Source: JBCAWW01 sp039024315
GTDB taxonomy: Bacteria; Bacteroidota; Bacteroidia; J057
Reading direction: 5' to 3'
Assembly (NCBI GenBank): GCA_039024315.1
Contig: JBCCQN010000294.1
Span: 1 to 7,737, forward strand
DNA: 7,737 nucleotides
In this document: positions 6,799 to 7,737 of the stretch, piece by piece
Layout: every line of letters starts with the position of its first letter
How positions within the stretch are numbered: position 1 is the first letter of the stretch
The notes under the pieces: generated by a model
Seen by the model: the letters and a program-made list of their open reading frames with translations, nothing else
Told to the model about the DNA's origin: nothing
Databases searched by the model: none
Translations under genes and position numbers: made by a program

Positions 6799-7737
6799 TT
6801 ACCAGCCAGGATTATTGGCATTGATGAGCGCGTTTGCTGCGATTTCTTCACTAGAAATTGGGAAGAGTTTTTGATATTCCAAACGCGGACGATTAGCCGC
6901 GGCCATTGTTTCGAGCCAAATCCCCCAACGAATCAAGTCCCAGCGACGCTGAAATTCGCCATAAAGTTCATGACGACGTTCATCGCGAACGGCCTGTCTA
7001 AAGTCTTCTTGACTCATACCTCCAGCAAGGTCAGCCAGTCCGGCCCGACTGCGTACTTGGTTGACCGCATCATAAGCGATAGTAGTGGGACCATTCACTT
7101 CGTTTTCAGCCTCAGCTAAAAGCAGCAACACATCTGCATAGCGTAAGATCACCGGATTACTACCGTTTTCATCCTTGACTTGGGAGCTTTCGTCCACGTA
7201 CTTTTTGATGTAAAGCCTAGGCGTCGCGAAGACTTCATCGCCATCAAGGGTCTGATACTTATTGTTTCCTTGACGCCCAAAGCCATTGTCAAAGACATTT
7301 TCGGATAACAAACCGACTACATTTGATGGAATAGATTTGAAATGATAATACTGCTCCCCGTTGAGATCGACCCATTCATCAAAGATGGCCGAACCAAATT
7401 CTACGCGCTTGTCCCCATCCTCAAAAGTATCGTAGAAATCTTCTCGCATCGAGATCGCGCCAATTCCTCCGCCACCAGAGAAAGGGGTATTGCCGGGCGT
7501 ATAGTAGCGCGGTAGCTCTGGGCCTTCGTTGGGTTGCTGGGTCGCTTGAATAGAGAAAAGCATTTCACTACTCATGTCTTGGACCGACTGCTCAAAGTTG
7601 GCCATATAATCGCTTTCCAAGGCGGGGAAACCAGAAGCAGCTTGCTCAAGCACTTTTTGCGCAGCGCTAATGGCTTGAGGATAATAGCTAGGATCTCCAA
7701 TCTCTGCACCAGCAAGGTGCATATAGACTTTGGCCAG
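6799..7737 (-). CDS. SusD/RagB-like outer-membrane glycan-binding lipoprotein (5' end missing)
   Basis: The last 312 residues are present; the frame stays open to the right edge (LAKVY precedes the first internal Met at 7722), so the start and lipoprotein signal lie outside. SusD-type proteins sit on the cell surface, bind glycan and form the lid of the SusC TonB-dependent channel. The visible part begins in the helical TPR-like region (AKVYMHLAGAE...YYPQAISAAQKVLEQ). It ends with the typical C-terminal SusD domain: NPVILRYADVLLLLAEAENE, AVNQVRSRAGLADL, FRQAVRDERRHELYGEFQRR, WDLIRWG and the closing LFPISSEEIAAN...NNPGW. The glycine-rich FSGGGGIGAISMREDF segment is an exposed loop in such proteins. 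It lies 14 bases before GH26, so the ligand is probably mannan or manno-oligosaccharides; this is inference from context. A susC homologue is expected immediately to the right. Confidence 0.95.
   Translation of the reverse strand: MAKVYMHLAGAEIGDPSYYPQAISAAQKVLEQAASGFPALESDYMANFEQSVQDMSSEMLFSIQATQQPNEGPELPRYYTPGNTPFSGGGGIGAISMREDFYDTFEDGDKRVEFGSAIFDEWVDLNGEQYYHFKSIPSNVVGLLSENVFDNGFGRQGNNKYQTLDGDEVFATPRLYIKKYVDESSQVKDENGSNPVILRYADVLLLLAEAENEVNGPTTIAYDAVNQVRSRAGLADLAGGMSQEDFRQAVRDERRHELYGEFQRRWDLIRWGIWLETMAAANRPRLEYQKLFPISSEEIAANALINANNPGW

Noticed and set aside
1..7737. CRISPR array, tRNA/rRNA, insertion sequence or prophage signal
   Set aside because: No regularly spaced repeats, no transposase-like frames with terminal repeats, and no recognisable RNA gene. 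Nearly all sequence is accounted for by six coding regions.

Overview
The window suggests a member of the Bacteroidota. It carries a SusD-type outer-membrane glycan-binding protein followed by a polysaccharide utilisation locus, all on the minus strand, and ribosome-binding sites are weak as is usual in that phylum. Base composition is moderate (high-40s percent GC by eye). A precise genus cannot be read from the sequence.

Layout, in transcription order (right to left): the C-terminal part of a SusD-like protein (7737-6799, start outside the window); a GH26 beta-mannanase (6784-5645); a 171-bp AT-rich gap with short inverted and direct repeats; a sodium:solute symporter (5473-3638); a GH130 mannosylglucose phosphorylase whose start overlaps the symporter stop by one base (3638-2460); and a mannobiose/cellobiose 2-epimerase starting 8 bases after that (2451-1231). 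A 282-bp gap with three hairpin-forming inverted repeats follows. Then comes a separate exported serine hydrolase of the beta-lactamase/PBP-like family (948-1), cut by the left edge.

Together the five right-hand genes describe a beta-1,4-mannan route. SusD, with a SusC partner presumably just outside the window, captures manno-oligosaccharides at the outer membrane. GH26 trims them, probably to mannobiose, in the periplasm. The symporter carries the disaccharide across the inner membrane. The epimerase converts the reducing mannose to glucose, giving mannosyl-glucose. The GH130 enzyme phosphorolyses this to mannose 1-phosphate and glucose, saving one ATP equivalent. This logic is established for Bacteroides fragilis and Rhodothermus-type enzymes, so the pathway is not new. 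Worth a second look are its physical coupling to a SusD gene, the repeat-rich symporter leader, and the adjoining serine hydrolase. No RNA gene, CRISPR array, mobile element or transcriptional regulator was found.
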